DNA of 64,000 nt from Prauserella rugosa (GTDB lineage Bacteria; Actinomycetota; Actinomycetes; Mycobacteriales; Pseudonocardiaceae). The position numbers were made by a program, and so were the translations under genes. The notes beneath the pieces were generated by a model that did no database searches, was not told where the DNA came from, and saw only the letters and a program-made list of their open reading frames with translations. Below, piece by piece: positions 56,051 to 64,000 of this stretch (positions within the stretch are counted from its first letter, which is position 1; every line of letters begins with the position of its first letter). The DNA lies in the NCBI RefSeq assembly GCF_000719975.1, contig NZ_JOIJ01000002.1, forward strand, positions 186,001 through 250,000. Direction: 5' to 3'.

Positions 56051-57145
56051 ATGCACGTCGACGGAACGGTGGCGCCGGGTTTCGAACCGCTGCGGGAGGC
56101 GTTCGTCGAGGTACTCGGCGACGCGCGCGCGGGCGCGGCGTTCGCCGTGGTGCGCGACGGCAGGCCGCTCGTGGACCTGTGGGGCGGGCTCGCCGATCCG
56201 GTCACGGCGGCCCCGTGGCGGCGCGACACGCTCTGCGTGTTGTTCTCCGGAACCAAGGGCGTGGTGGCGACCGTCGCGGCGGCGCTGGCCGACCGGCTCG
56301 ATCCGCACCAGCCAGTGCAGGCGTACTGGCCGGAGTTCACCGCCGAGGTGACCGTCGGCCAGGTCCTGTCCCACACGGCCGGTCTGCCCTGTGTGGACGG
56401 TGACCACGACCTGCTGGACGTTGCCGACTGCGCCCGGCGTCTCGCCGCGCAACGTCCACTCTGGACACCGGGGTCCCGGGTCGCGTATCACCCGTTGACC
56501 TACGGCTACCTCGTCGGGGAGCTCCTGCGGCGCGTCACCGGATCATCGGTCGGCACGCTCGTGCGTGACCTCGTCGCCGCCCCGCACGGGCTCGACCTGC
56601 ACCTCGGCACCCCGGCCGAGTGCGACCCGCGGATGGCACGCCTGGTCCGCGCGCCCGACTACGCCATCAGCACGTTCCTGCGTGATCCCGAGCGCCGCAG
56701 GCTCGTCGAGCGGATGTACGCCGGTCTGCTCGACTCCGACGAGCTGATGAACTCGGCCGCCTACCGCAGGGCCGAACTCGCCGGCGGCAGCGGCACCGGC
56801 ACCGCCAGGGCCATGGCGGGGCTGTACGACCTGCTCCTGCGCGGACACATCGTGCCGCCCGCGGCGCTGGCGACCGCCACGACGACGTGGTCCGAGGGTG
56901 TCGACGCGATCAACGACCGGCCGTTGCACTTCGGCCTGGGCTACGAACTCGCCGACCCGATCGGCACGTACGGACCGCACTCCCGCGCCGACGGCGCGTT
57001 CGGCCACTCCGGCGCGGGCGGCAGCCGCCACGGCGCGTGGGCCCGCGGGCGGATCGGGTTCTCGTTCGTCACCAACGAACTCCGCGCCGAGAACGCCGAC
57101 GGGCGGGCAGAGCACCTGCTGCGGGTGCTCGACGCCCTGGTGTGA
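56051..57145 (+). CDS. class C beta-lactamase-fold serine esterase (possible acylcarnitine esterase)
   Basis: A 364-residue serine hydrolase of the EstB/class C beta-lactamase group. The nucleophile motif SxxK is S66-G-T-K69 (VLFSGTKG), the catalytic Tyr is probably Y146 (RVAYHPLTYGYLVGE), and the KTG-equivalent is HSGAGG (FGHSGAGGSRHGAW). No signal peptide, so it acts in the cytoplasm. Two bases after the importer ATPase, it is the last gene before the terminator. In P. aeruginosa the carnitine operon ends with HocS, an acylcarnitine hydrolase of a different fold. I infer an analogous job: releasing carnitine from imported short-chain acylcarnitines. An unrelated ester substrate is the alternative. 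Confidence 0.8.
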   Translation: MHVDGTVAPGFEPLREAFVEVLGDARAGAAFAVVRDGRPLVDLWGGLADPVTAAPWRRDTLCVLFSGTKGVVATVAAALADRLDPHQPVQAYWPEFTAEVTVGQVLSHTAGLPCVDGDHDLLDVADCARRLAAQRPLWTPGSRVAYHPLTYGYLVGELLRRVTGSSVGTLVRDLVAAPHGLDLHLGTPAECDPRMARLVRAPDYAISTFLRDPERRRLVERMYAGLLDSDELMNSAAYRRAELAGGSGTGTARAMAGLYDLLLRGHIVPPAALATATTTWSEGVDAINDRPLHFGLGYELADPIGTYGPHSRADGAFGHSGAGGSRHGAWARGRIGFSFVTNELRAENADGRAEHLLRVLDALV

Positions 57146-57229
57146 CACCGCGGCTTCACACCGGCCACCGGTCCCGACACGCGTTCGGCCTCGGCAGCGC
57201 CGGGAAGCGCTCCGTGTATCGACCCACAA

Positions 57230-57267
57230 AGACCCCCTGACCTGCGGGCTTGCAGGTCAGGGGGTCT
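57230..57267. terminator. bidirectional terminator between the carnitine-type operon and suf operon
   Basis: Perfect 16-bp arms AGACCCCCTGACCTGC (57230-57245) and GCAGGTCAGGGGGTCT (57252-57267) with the loop GGGCTT. On the minus strand the hairpin is followed by TTTG, a short U-run, so it ends the suf transcript; on the plus strand it ends the nine-gene operon. Confidence 0.93.
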
Positions 57268-57279
57268 CGTGCGGGTTGT

Positions 57280-57702
57280 TCAGACGGTGAACCCGAGGGC
57301 GCGAAGCTGTTCGCGGCCGTCCTCGGTGATCTTCTCCGGCCCCCACGGCGGCATCCAGACCCAGTTGATGCGGAAGTCGTCGACGAGCTTGCCCGAGCCC
57401 TTCAGCACCGACGCCGTCTGGTCCTCGATGACGTCCGTCAGCGGGCAGGCCGCCGAGGTCAGCGTCATGTCGATGGTGGCGGTGTTGTCGGGCTCGACCC
57501 GGATGTCGTAGACCAGGCCCAGGTCGACGACGTTGATGCCGAGCTCGGGGTCGACCACGTCGCGCATGGCCTCCTCGACGTCGTCGACCTTCGCCACGCC
57601 CTCGGCCCCACCGGCCGAGGCCTGCGCCGCCTGGGCCTCCTGCGTCTCCTGCTCGAGGTCGGCCGCCGTCCGGCCCTCGCGCTCGCTGTGCGTCTCGGTC
57701 AT
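57280..57702 (-). CDS. sufT: SufT-type iron-sulphur assembly factor (MIP18/PaaD family)
   Basis: A 140-residue DUF59 protein. Core: AMRDVVDPELGINVVDLGLV, LTSAACPLTDVIEDQ with conserved C86, and NWVWMPPWGPEKITEDGREQ. The first ~38 residues are a Glu/Gln/Ala-rich extension. SufT helps maturation of Fe-S proteins; its ortholog is the last gene of the mycobacterial suf operon (Rv1466). ATG 57702 overlaps the sufU stop by 3 nt. Last gene of the operon, 13 bp before the terminator hairpin. Confidence 0.92.
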   Translation of the reverse strand: MTETHSEREGRTAADLEQETQEAQAAQASAGGAEGVAKVDDVEEAMRDVVDPELGINVVDLGLVYDIRVEPDNTATIDMTLTSAACPLTDVIEDQTASVLKGSGKLVDDFRINWVWMPPWGPEKITEDGREQLRALGFTV

Positions 57703-58154
57703 GCTCCCACCTCGTTGGAGTTCGACGTGCGGGCCAGTGCGTCCTTGAATGCCATCCATCCCAGCAACGCGCACTTCACCCGCGCAGGATACTTGGCGAC
57801 ACCGGCGAACGCGATGCCGTCGTCGAGGACGTCCTCGTCCGGCTCGACCTGGCCGCGCCCCTGCATGAGCTCGGTGAACGCGTCCATCGTGGTCATCGCC
57901 TCGTCGATGCTGTGGCCGACCACCAGGTCGGTCAGCACCGACGTCGACGCCTGGCTGATCGAGCAGCCCTGCCCCTCGTAGGACACGTCTTCCACGCGGC
58001 CGTCGTCGGTGACCTTCACCCGCAGGGTGACCTCGTCGCCGCACGTCGGGTTCACCTGGAACGACTCGGCGTCGTACGGCTCACGCAGCCCACGGCCGTG
58101 CGGGTTCTTGTAGTGATCCAGGATGATCTCCTGGTACATGCTTTCCAGCTGCAT
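57699..58154 (-). CDS. sufU: SufU iron-sulphur sulfur-transfer protein
   Basis: A 151-residue IscU/NifU-like protein of the Gram-positive SufU class. Zinc/Fe-S ligands: C38 and D40 in NPTCGDEVTLRV, C64 in YEGQGCSISQASTSVLTDLV, and C128 in PARVKCALLGWMAF. The insertion between the second and third Cys (ELMQGRGQVEPDEDVLDDGI) distinguishes SufU from IscU. It accepts persulfide sulfur from SufS. ATG 58154 (MQLESMYQEI) is taken; a GTG two codons earlier (58160) overlaps the sufS stop and is possible. Position between sufS and sufT is the standard actinobacterial order. Confidence 0.95.
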   Translation of the reverse strand: MQLESMYQEIILDHYKNPHGRGLREPYDAESFQVNPTCGDEVTLRVKVTDDGRVEDVSYEGQGCSISQASTSVLTDLVVGHSIDEAMTTMDAFTELMQGRGQVEPDEDVLDDGIAFAGVAKYPARVKCALLGWMAFKDALARTSNSNEVGA

Positions 58155-58156
58155 GC

Positions 58157-60305
<2,149 letters not shown>

Positions 60306-60360
60306 GCCTCTTCGTTTCTCTTCGCGGTCCGAAAGTCTGTGAGTGGTCCGGTGCGCGTGC

Positions 60361-61548
60361 CTACACGCCGATGGCGGCGAGTTCCGCCTCGATCGCGGCC
60401 TCGAGCCGCTCACGCACCTCGGGGACGTCGATCTTCATCAGGATCTCGTGGAAGAACCCGCGCACGACGAGCCTGCGGGCCTCGTCCTCGGGGATCCCTC
60501 GTGCCTGCAGGTAGAACAACTGCTCGTCGTCGAACCTTCCCGTGGCACTCGCGTGCCCGGCACCGGCGATCTCCCCGGTCTCGATCTCGAGGTTCGGCAC
60601 GGAGTCGGCCCGCGCACCCTCGGTCAGCACGAGGTTGCGGTTGAGCTCGAACGTCTCGGTGCCCTCGGCGGCCGCGCGGATCAGCACGTCGCCGATCCAG
60701 ACCGCGTGCGCGTCGTCGCCCTGCAGCGCGCCCTTGTAGAGGACGTTGGACTTGCAGTTCGGCACCGCGTGGTCGACGAACAGCCGGTGCTCCTGGTGCT
60801 GGCCGGAGTCGGCGAAGTGCAGGCCGAGCATCTCGACGTCGCCGCCGGGGCCGCCGAACGTCGCGGTCGGGCTCACCCGCACCAGGTCGCCGCCGAGCGT
60901 GACGACGATGTGCTTGAGGTGGGCGTCGCGGCCGAGCTTGAGGTGCTGCTCGGACACGTGCACCGCGTCGTCGGCCCAGTCCTGCACGCTCACGACGGTC
61001 AGGTGCGCACCGTCGCCGAGCACGAACTCGACGTTGTCGGCGTAGGTGCCCGAACCGGCGTGGTCGAGCACGACCGTCGCCTCACCGAACTGCTCGGCGC
61101 GGACCTGCACGTGCCCGTAGGCCGTCTTGCCCTCGCCGGGACCGTTCAGCCGCACGAGCGTGCGGGCCGACGCCTTCGTCTCGCGCGGCACGGTGACCAG
61201 CGTGGCCTTCTCGAACGACGAGTACGCCTGCGCGGCGATCCGGTCGCTCGGGACGCCGCCCTGTCCGAGGCGCTCGTCGTCGCGGCCGACGGTCTCGACC
61301 CGCACCTCGGGTGCGGCCTCGACCTCGACCTCCGACTCACCGGTGGCGGGCGCGGAGCCGTCGTGCAGCCCGCGCAGGCGCTTCATCGGCGTGAACCGCC
61401 AGTTCTCCTCCCGACCACCGGGAACCTCGAACGCCTCGACGTCGTACGAGGCGAAACGCTCCGCGCGGGAGGCCGCCGGGACGATCGTCTCGGCGGCCTC
61501 CGCGGTGTTCGCGGCGCTCGCGGCTGCGGTGTTGTCAGCAACCGTCAT
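60361..61548 (-). CDS. sufD: Fe-S scaffold protein SufD
   Basis: A 395-residue SufBD-family protein. The N-terminal Ala-rich part carries [20 protein letters not shown]; the beta-helix core includes [31 protein letters not shown] [40 protein letters not shown] and [20 protein letters not shown], and the C terminus [20 protein letters not shown]. Partner of SufB and SufC. ATG 61548 is 1 bp after the sufB stop. Less conserved than SufB, as usual. Confidence 0.93.
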   Translation of the reverse strand: MTVADNTAAASAANTAEAAETIVPAASRAERFASYDVEAFEVPGGREENWRFTPMKRLRGLHDGSAPATGESEVEVEAAPEVRVETVGRDDERLGQGGVPSDRIAAQAYSSFEKATLVTVPRETKASARTLVRLNGPGEGKTAYGHVQVRAEQFGEATVVLDHAGSGTYADNVEFVLGDGAHLTVVSVQDWADDAVHVSEQHLKLGRDAHLKHIVVTLGGDLVRVSPTATFGGPGGDVEMLGLHFADSGQHQEHRLFVDHAVPNCKSNVLYKGALQGDDAHAVWIGDVLIRAAAEGTETFELNRNLVLTEGARADSVPNLEIETGEIAGAGHASATGRFDDEQLFYLQARGIPEDEARRLVVRGFFHEILMKIDVPEVRERLEAAIEAELAAIGV

Positions 61549-61549
61549 G

Positions 61550-62998
61550 TCAGCCGACGCTTCCTTCCATCTGCAGTTCGATCAGGCGGTTGAGCTCGAG
61601 CGCGTACTCCATCGGCAGCTCCCGCGCGATGGGCTCGACGAACCCGCGCACCACCATCGCCATGGCCTCCTCCTCGGTGAGGCCACGCGACATCAGGTAG
61701 AACAGCTGGTCCTCGCTCACCTTGGACACGGTGGCCTCGTGGCCCATGGACACGTCGTCGTTGCGGATGTCCACGTACGGGTACGTGTCCGACCGCGAGA
61801 TCGTGTCCACCAGCAGGGCGTCACAGACCACGCTGGAACGCGAGTGGTGCGCCCGCTTGGCGACCTTGACCAGGCCGCGGTAGGAGGTACGCCCACCGCC
61901 GCGCGCCACCGACTTCGACACGATCGTCGAGGAGGTGTGCGGCGCGAGGTGCTCCATCTTGGCGCCGGCGTCCTGGTGCTGGCCCTCACCGGCGAACGCG
62001 ACCGACAGGACCTCACCCTTGGCGTGCTCGCCCATCAGGAAGACCGACGGGTACTTCATCGTCACCTTGGAGCCGATGTTGCCGTCGACCCACTCCATGG
62101 TGGCGCCCTCTTCGGCCTTGGCCCGCTTGGTCACCAGGTTGTAGACGTTGTTCGACCAGTTCTGGATCGTCGTGTAGCGGCAGCGGCCGCCCTTCTTCAC
62201 GATGATCTCCACGACCGCCGAGTGCAGCGAGTCGGACTGGTAGATCGGCGCCGTGCAGCCCTCGACGTAGTGCACGTACGCACCCTCGTCGACGATGATC
62301 AGCGTCCGCTCGAACTGGCCCATGTTCTCGGTGTTGATGCGGAAGTAGGCCTGGAGCGGGATGTCGACGTGCACGCCCGGCGGCACGTAGATGAACGAGC
62401 CTCCCGACCACACGGCGGTGTTCAGCGCGGAGAACTTGTTGTCACCGGCGGGGATGACGGACCCGAAGTGCTCCTTGAACAGCTCCGGGTGCTCACGCAG
62501 CGCGGTGTCGGTGTCGAGGAACAGCACGCCCTGCGACTCCAGGTCCTCGCGGATCTGGTGGTAGACGACCTCCGACTCGTACTGCGCGGCGACACCGGCG
62601 ACGAGCCGCTGCTTCTCCGCCTCGGGGATGCCCAGCTTGTCGTAGGTGTTCTTGATGTCGGTCGGCAGGTCGTCCCAGCTGGTGGCCTGCTTCTCGGTGG
62701 AGCGCACGAAGTACTTGATGTTGTCGAAGTCGATGTCCGACAGATCCGCGCCCCAGTTGGGCATCGGCTTGCGCTCGAAGAGCTTGAGGGCCTTCAGGCG
62801 TGCGTCGCGCATCCACTCGGGCTCGGACTTCTTCTCCGAGATGTCGGTGACGACATCCTCGTTGAGACCACGCCGAGCGCTCGCGCCCGCCGTGTCCGGG
62901 TCCGACCAACCGAACGCGTAGTTGCCGAGAGACTCGATGGTCTCTTCCTGGCTCAAGGGCGTGGTGGTGGGATTGCGCTGCTCGGCAGCGGCAGTCAT
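61550..62998 (-). CDS. sufB: Fe-S scaffold protein SufB (no intein)
   Basis: A 482-residue scaffold. Conserved segments: [108 protein letters not shown] and [16 protein letters not shown]. Assembles the nascent Fe-S cluster with SufC and SufD. Length is that of the mature protein, so the intein found in SufB of many mycobacteria is absent. ATG 62998 overlaps the sufR stop by 4 nt. Confidence 0.97.
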   Translation of the reverse strand: MTAAAEQRNPTTTPLSQEETIESLGNYAFGWSDPDTAGASARRGLNEDVVTDISEKKSEPEWMRDARLKALKLFERKPMPNWGADLSDIDFDNIKYFVRSTEKQATSWDDLPTDIKNTYDKLGIPEAEKQRLVAGVAAQYESEVVYHQIREDLESQGVLFLDTDTALREHPELFKEHFGSVIPAGDNKFSALNTAVWSGGSFIYVPPGVHVDIPLQAYFRINTENMGQFERTLIIVDEGAYVHYVEGCTAPIYQSDSLHSAVVEIIVKKGGRCRYTTIQNWSNNVYNLVTKRAKAEEGATMEWVDGNIGSKVTMKYPSVFLMGEHAKGEVLSVAFAGEGQHQDAGAKMEHLAPHTSSTIVSKSVARGGGRTSYRGLVKVAKRAHHSRSSVVCDALLVDTISRSDTYPYVDIRNDDVSMGHEATVSKVSEDQLFYLMSRGLTEEEAMAMVVRGFVEPIARELPMEYALELNRLIELQMEGSVG

Positions 62999-63804
62999 GT
63001 GGTCGTCCCTCCGTTCGGAGTTCGTGCTTCGTGCCCCGGCGTCGGGCCGGGCACGTGCGTGGTGCACACGGCATCGCCGCGTGCGATGGTGGCCAGTCGC
63101 TGCACGTGAGTGCCGAGCAACTGGGCGAACGCCTCGGTCTCGGCCTCGCACAGCTGCGGGAACTCCGCTGCGACGTGAGCCACCGGGCAGTGGTGCTGGC
63201 AGAGTTGCGCACCGGTGCCGGACGCGCCGGGGGCGTCCCCGGACTCCGACCCGGCCGCGCCGACCTCACGGGTCGACGCAGCGTAACCCTCCCTGGTCAA
63301 GACGGCTGCCAGGGCCTCCGCCTTGGCCGCGGGAGCACCCTCGTCGAGGATCTGCTCCCGGTACGGGTCGACGAGCGCCGCGACGCGCCGCTCGGCGAAC
63401 GCGCGAACCGCGTCCTCACCGACGTGCTCGGCGAGGAACCGGATCGCGGAGACCGCCAGGTCGTCGTAGGCATGACCGAACCGCGCCCTGCCCTGCTCGG
63501 TGAGCAGGAACAGCTTCGCGGGCCTGCCACGCCCCCGCCTGCCGCGCCGAGGCGCGTCCCTGGTCTCGGCCTCCTGGTCGGCCACCAGCGCGTCGAGGTG
63601 CCTGCGCACCGCGGTCGGACTGATGCCGAGCTGTTCGGCAACCGCCGCCGCGGTCATCGGGCCCTGCTCCAGCAGGACCCGTGCGACCTCGCCACGGGTG
63701 CTGCCGTCCGGACCACTCGGGGTTCCGGCAGGCAGCGCAGCGGGACCCGCGACCGTCGGTGGCGTGCCGCCACCCTGCTGGTCATCGTGCCCGCTGTTTT
63801 TCAC
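62995..63804 (-). CDS. sufR: Fe-S cluster-sensing repressor SufR
   Basis: A 269-residue ArsR/DeoR-like winged-helix repressor of the suf operon. [23 protein letters not shown] and [16 protein letters not shown]. The cluster-binding cysteines are C202, C206 and C219 ([20 protein letters not shown]), with C247 near the C terminus. An N-terminal Gly/Pro-rich tail (~35 residues) precedes the HTH. GTG at 63804 (KNSGHDD) is taken because it falls inside a 15-bp palindrome that looks like its own operator; a longer form from 63849 is possible. Fe-S-loaded SufR is expected to repress, loss of cluster to derepress, as in M. tuberculosis Rv1460. Confidence 0.93.
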   Translation of the reverse strand: MKNSGHDDQQGGGTPPTVAGPAALPAGTPSGPDGSTRGEVARVLLEQGPMTAAAVAEQLGISPTAVRRHLDALVADQEAETRDAPRRGRRGRGRPAKLFLLTEQGRARFGHAYDDLAVSAIRFLAEHVGEDAVRAFAERRVAALVDPYREQILDEGAPAAKAEALAAVLTREGYAASTREVGAAGSESGDAPGASGTGAQLCQHHCPVAHVAAEFPQLCEAETEAFAQLLGTHVQRLATIARGDAVCTTHVPGPTPGHEARTPNGGTTT

Positions 63805-63816
63805 AACATAATTGTG
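63802..63816. promoter_or_regulatory. candidate SufR operator over the sufR start codon
   Basis: CACAA (63802-63806), CATAA, TTGTG (63812-63816) is a perfect inverted repeat in a locally AT-rich stretch. It resembles the ACAC-N5-type-TGTG site reported upstream of mycobacterial sufR. It covers the GTG start, which suits a leaderless or very short leader transcript and autorepression. Confidence 0.65.
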
Positions 63817-64000
63817 TCGTATTTCCTCGCGGTGGGCAAAGGTGGCCACGCCGACCAGTGACCGGGCTCACCGAACACCCCGGTGCCGCGGCGTCCGCAC
63901 CGCCCTTCCGGCCGCGGGCGCACGGAGTGCCCGGCCGCCCGACACGGCCGCCGCCCGGTGGGGTGAGGCGGCATCGATACGCTGCCCACGTGGCATTCGG
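63817..64000. other. right-edge region upstream of sufR
   Basis: No complete gene. It must contain the sufR promoter on the minus strand (an AT-rich stretch near 63817-63825). A GTG at 63990 on the plus strand could open a divergent gene that leaves the window, but four codons are not enough to judge. Confidence 0.4.

Noticed and set aside
63990..64000. Start of a divergent gene at the right edge
   Set aside because: Only a GTG and about three codons are visible; nothing can be supported.

Overview
The window is GC-rich actinobacterial chromosome, dense with genes and using GTG starts and ATGA/GTGA overlaps freely. Mycothiol-type and actinobacterial families (TIGR03084, acVLRF1, DUF6401, a sufRBDCSUT operon, LCP and VanW envelope proteins, many FadE-like acyl-CoA dehydrogenases) point to an actinomycete, most likely Pseudonocardiaceae (Saccharomonospora, Prauserella or Amycolatopsis type); that placement is inference. 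I see no insertion sequence, prophage, CRISPR array or rRNA. The only tRNA is tRNA-Sec.

Layout. 0-1.3 kb: partial NUDIX gene, PASTA protein, and an AlkB-like dioxygenase behind a LexA-type box. 1.4-5.7 kb: a complete selenocysteine locus (selB, selA, tRNA-Sec on the minus strand, divergent selD). 5.7-15.2 kb: envelope and signalling genes (VanW protein with huge low-complexity ends, Ser/Thr kinase, DUF6401, mechanosensitive channel), mmuM, a J-domain/NERD fusion and a DUF998 membrane protein. 15.2-23.7 kb: a lipid or hydroxy-acid catabolic regulon (SDR, MaoC, APH-like kinase, three acyl-CoA dehydrogenases; opposite strand two SDRs and cutA) with a TetR regulator whose probable operator occurs at both promoters. 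24-30.3 kb: DUF1203, then a second acyl-CoA cluster of divergent operons (TIGR03084, two acyl-CoA dehydrogenases and TetR; enoyl-CoA hydratase and acetoacetate decarboxylase-like protein). 30.2-34.4 kb: AraC regulator divergent from a Baeyer-Villiger-type flavin monooxygenase and a P450. 34.7-42.8 kb: a PAS protein with degenerate GGDEF and EAL domains coupled to a peroxiredoxin, LCP protein, ABC exporter with hydrolase, and a GT87/DUF2029 membrane protein. 42.8-47.5 kb: small HTH protein, ABC-F ATPase, acVLRF1 peptidyl-tRNA hydrolase and a dGTPase-like HD protein.

47.7-57.1 kb is the most interesting block: nine co-directional, tightly packed genes. An XRE-TetR double-HTH regulator is followed by a BKACE enzyme, an L-carnitine dehydrogenase-like enzyme and a hot-dog thioesterase, in the order of cdhC-cdhA-cdhB of Pseudomonas aeruginosa, which turn carnitine into glycine betaine. 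Then come a complete peptide-type (Dpp/Opp) ABC importer and a beta-lactamase-fold esterase. I read it as an actinobacterial acylcarnitine/carnitine utilisation island in which regulator, importer and ester hydrolase are unrelated to the pseudomonad ones. It ends at a perfect 16-bp bidirectional terminator. 57.3-63.8 kb is the suf iron-sulphur operon, read towards the island, with a palindromic candidate SufR operator over the sufR start codon.
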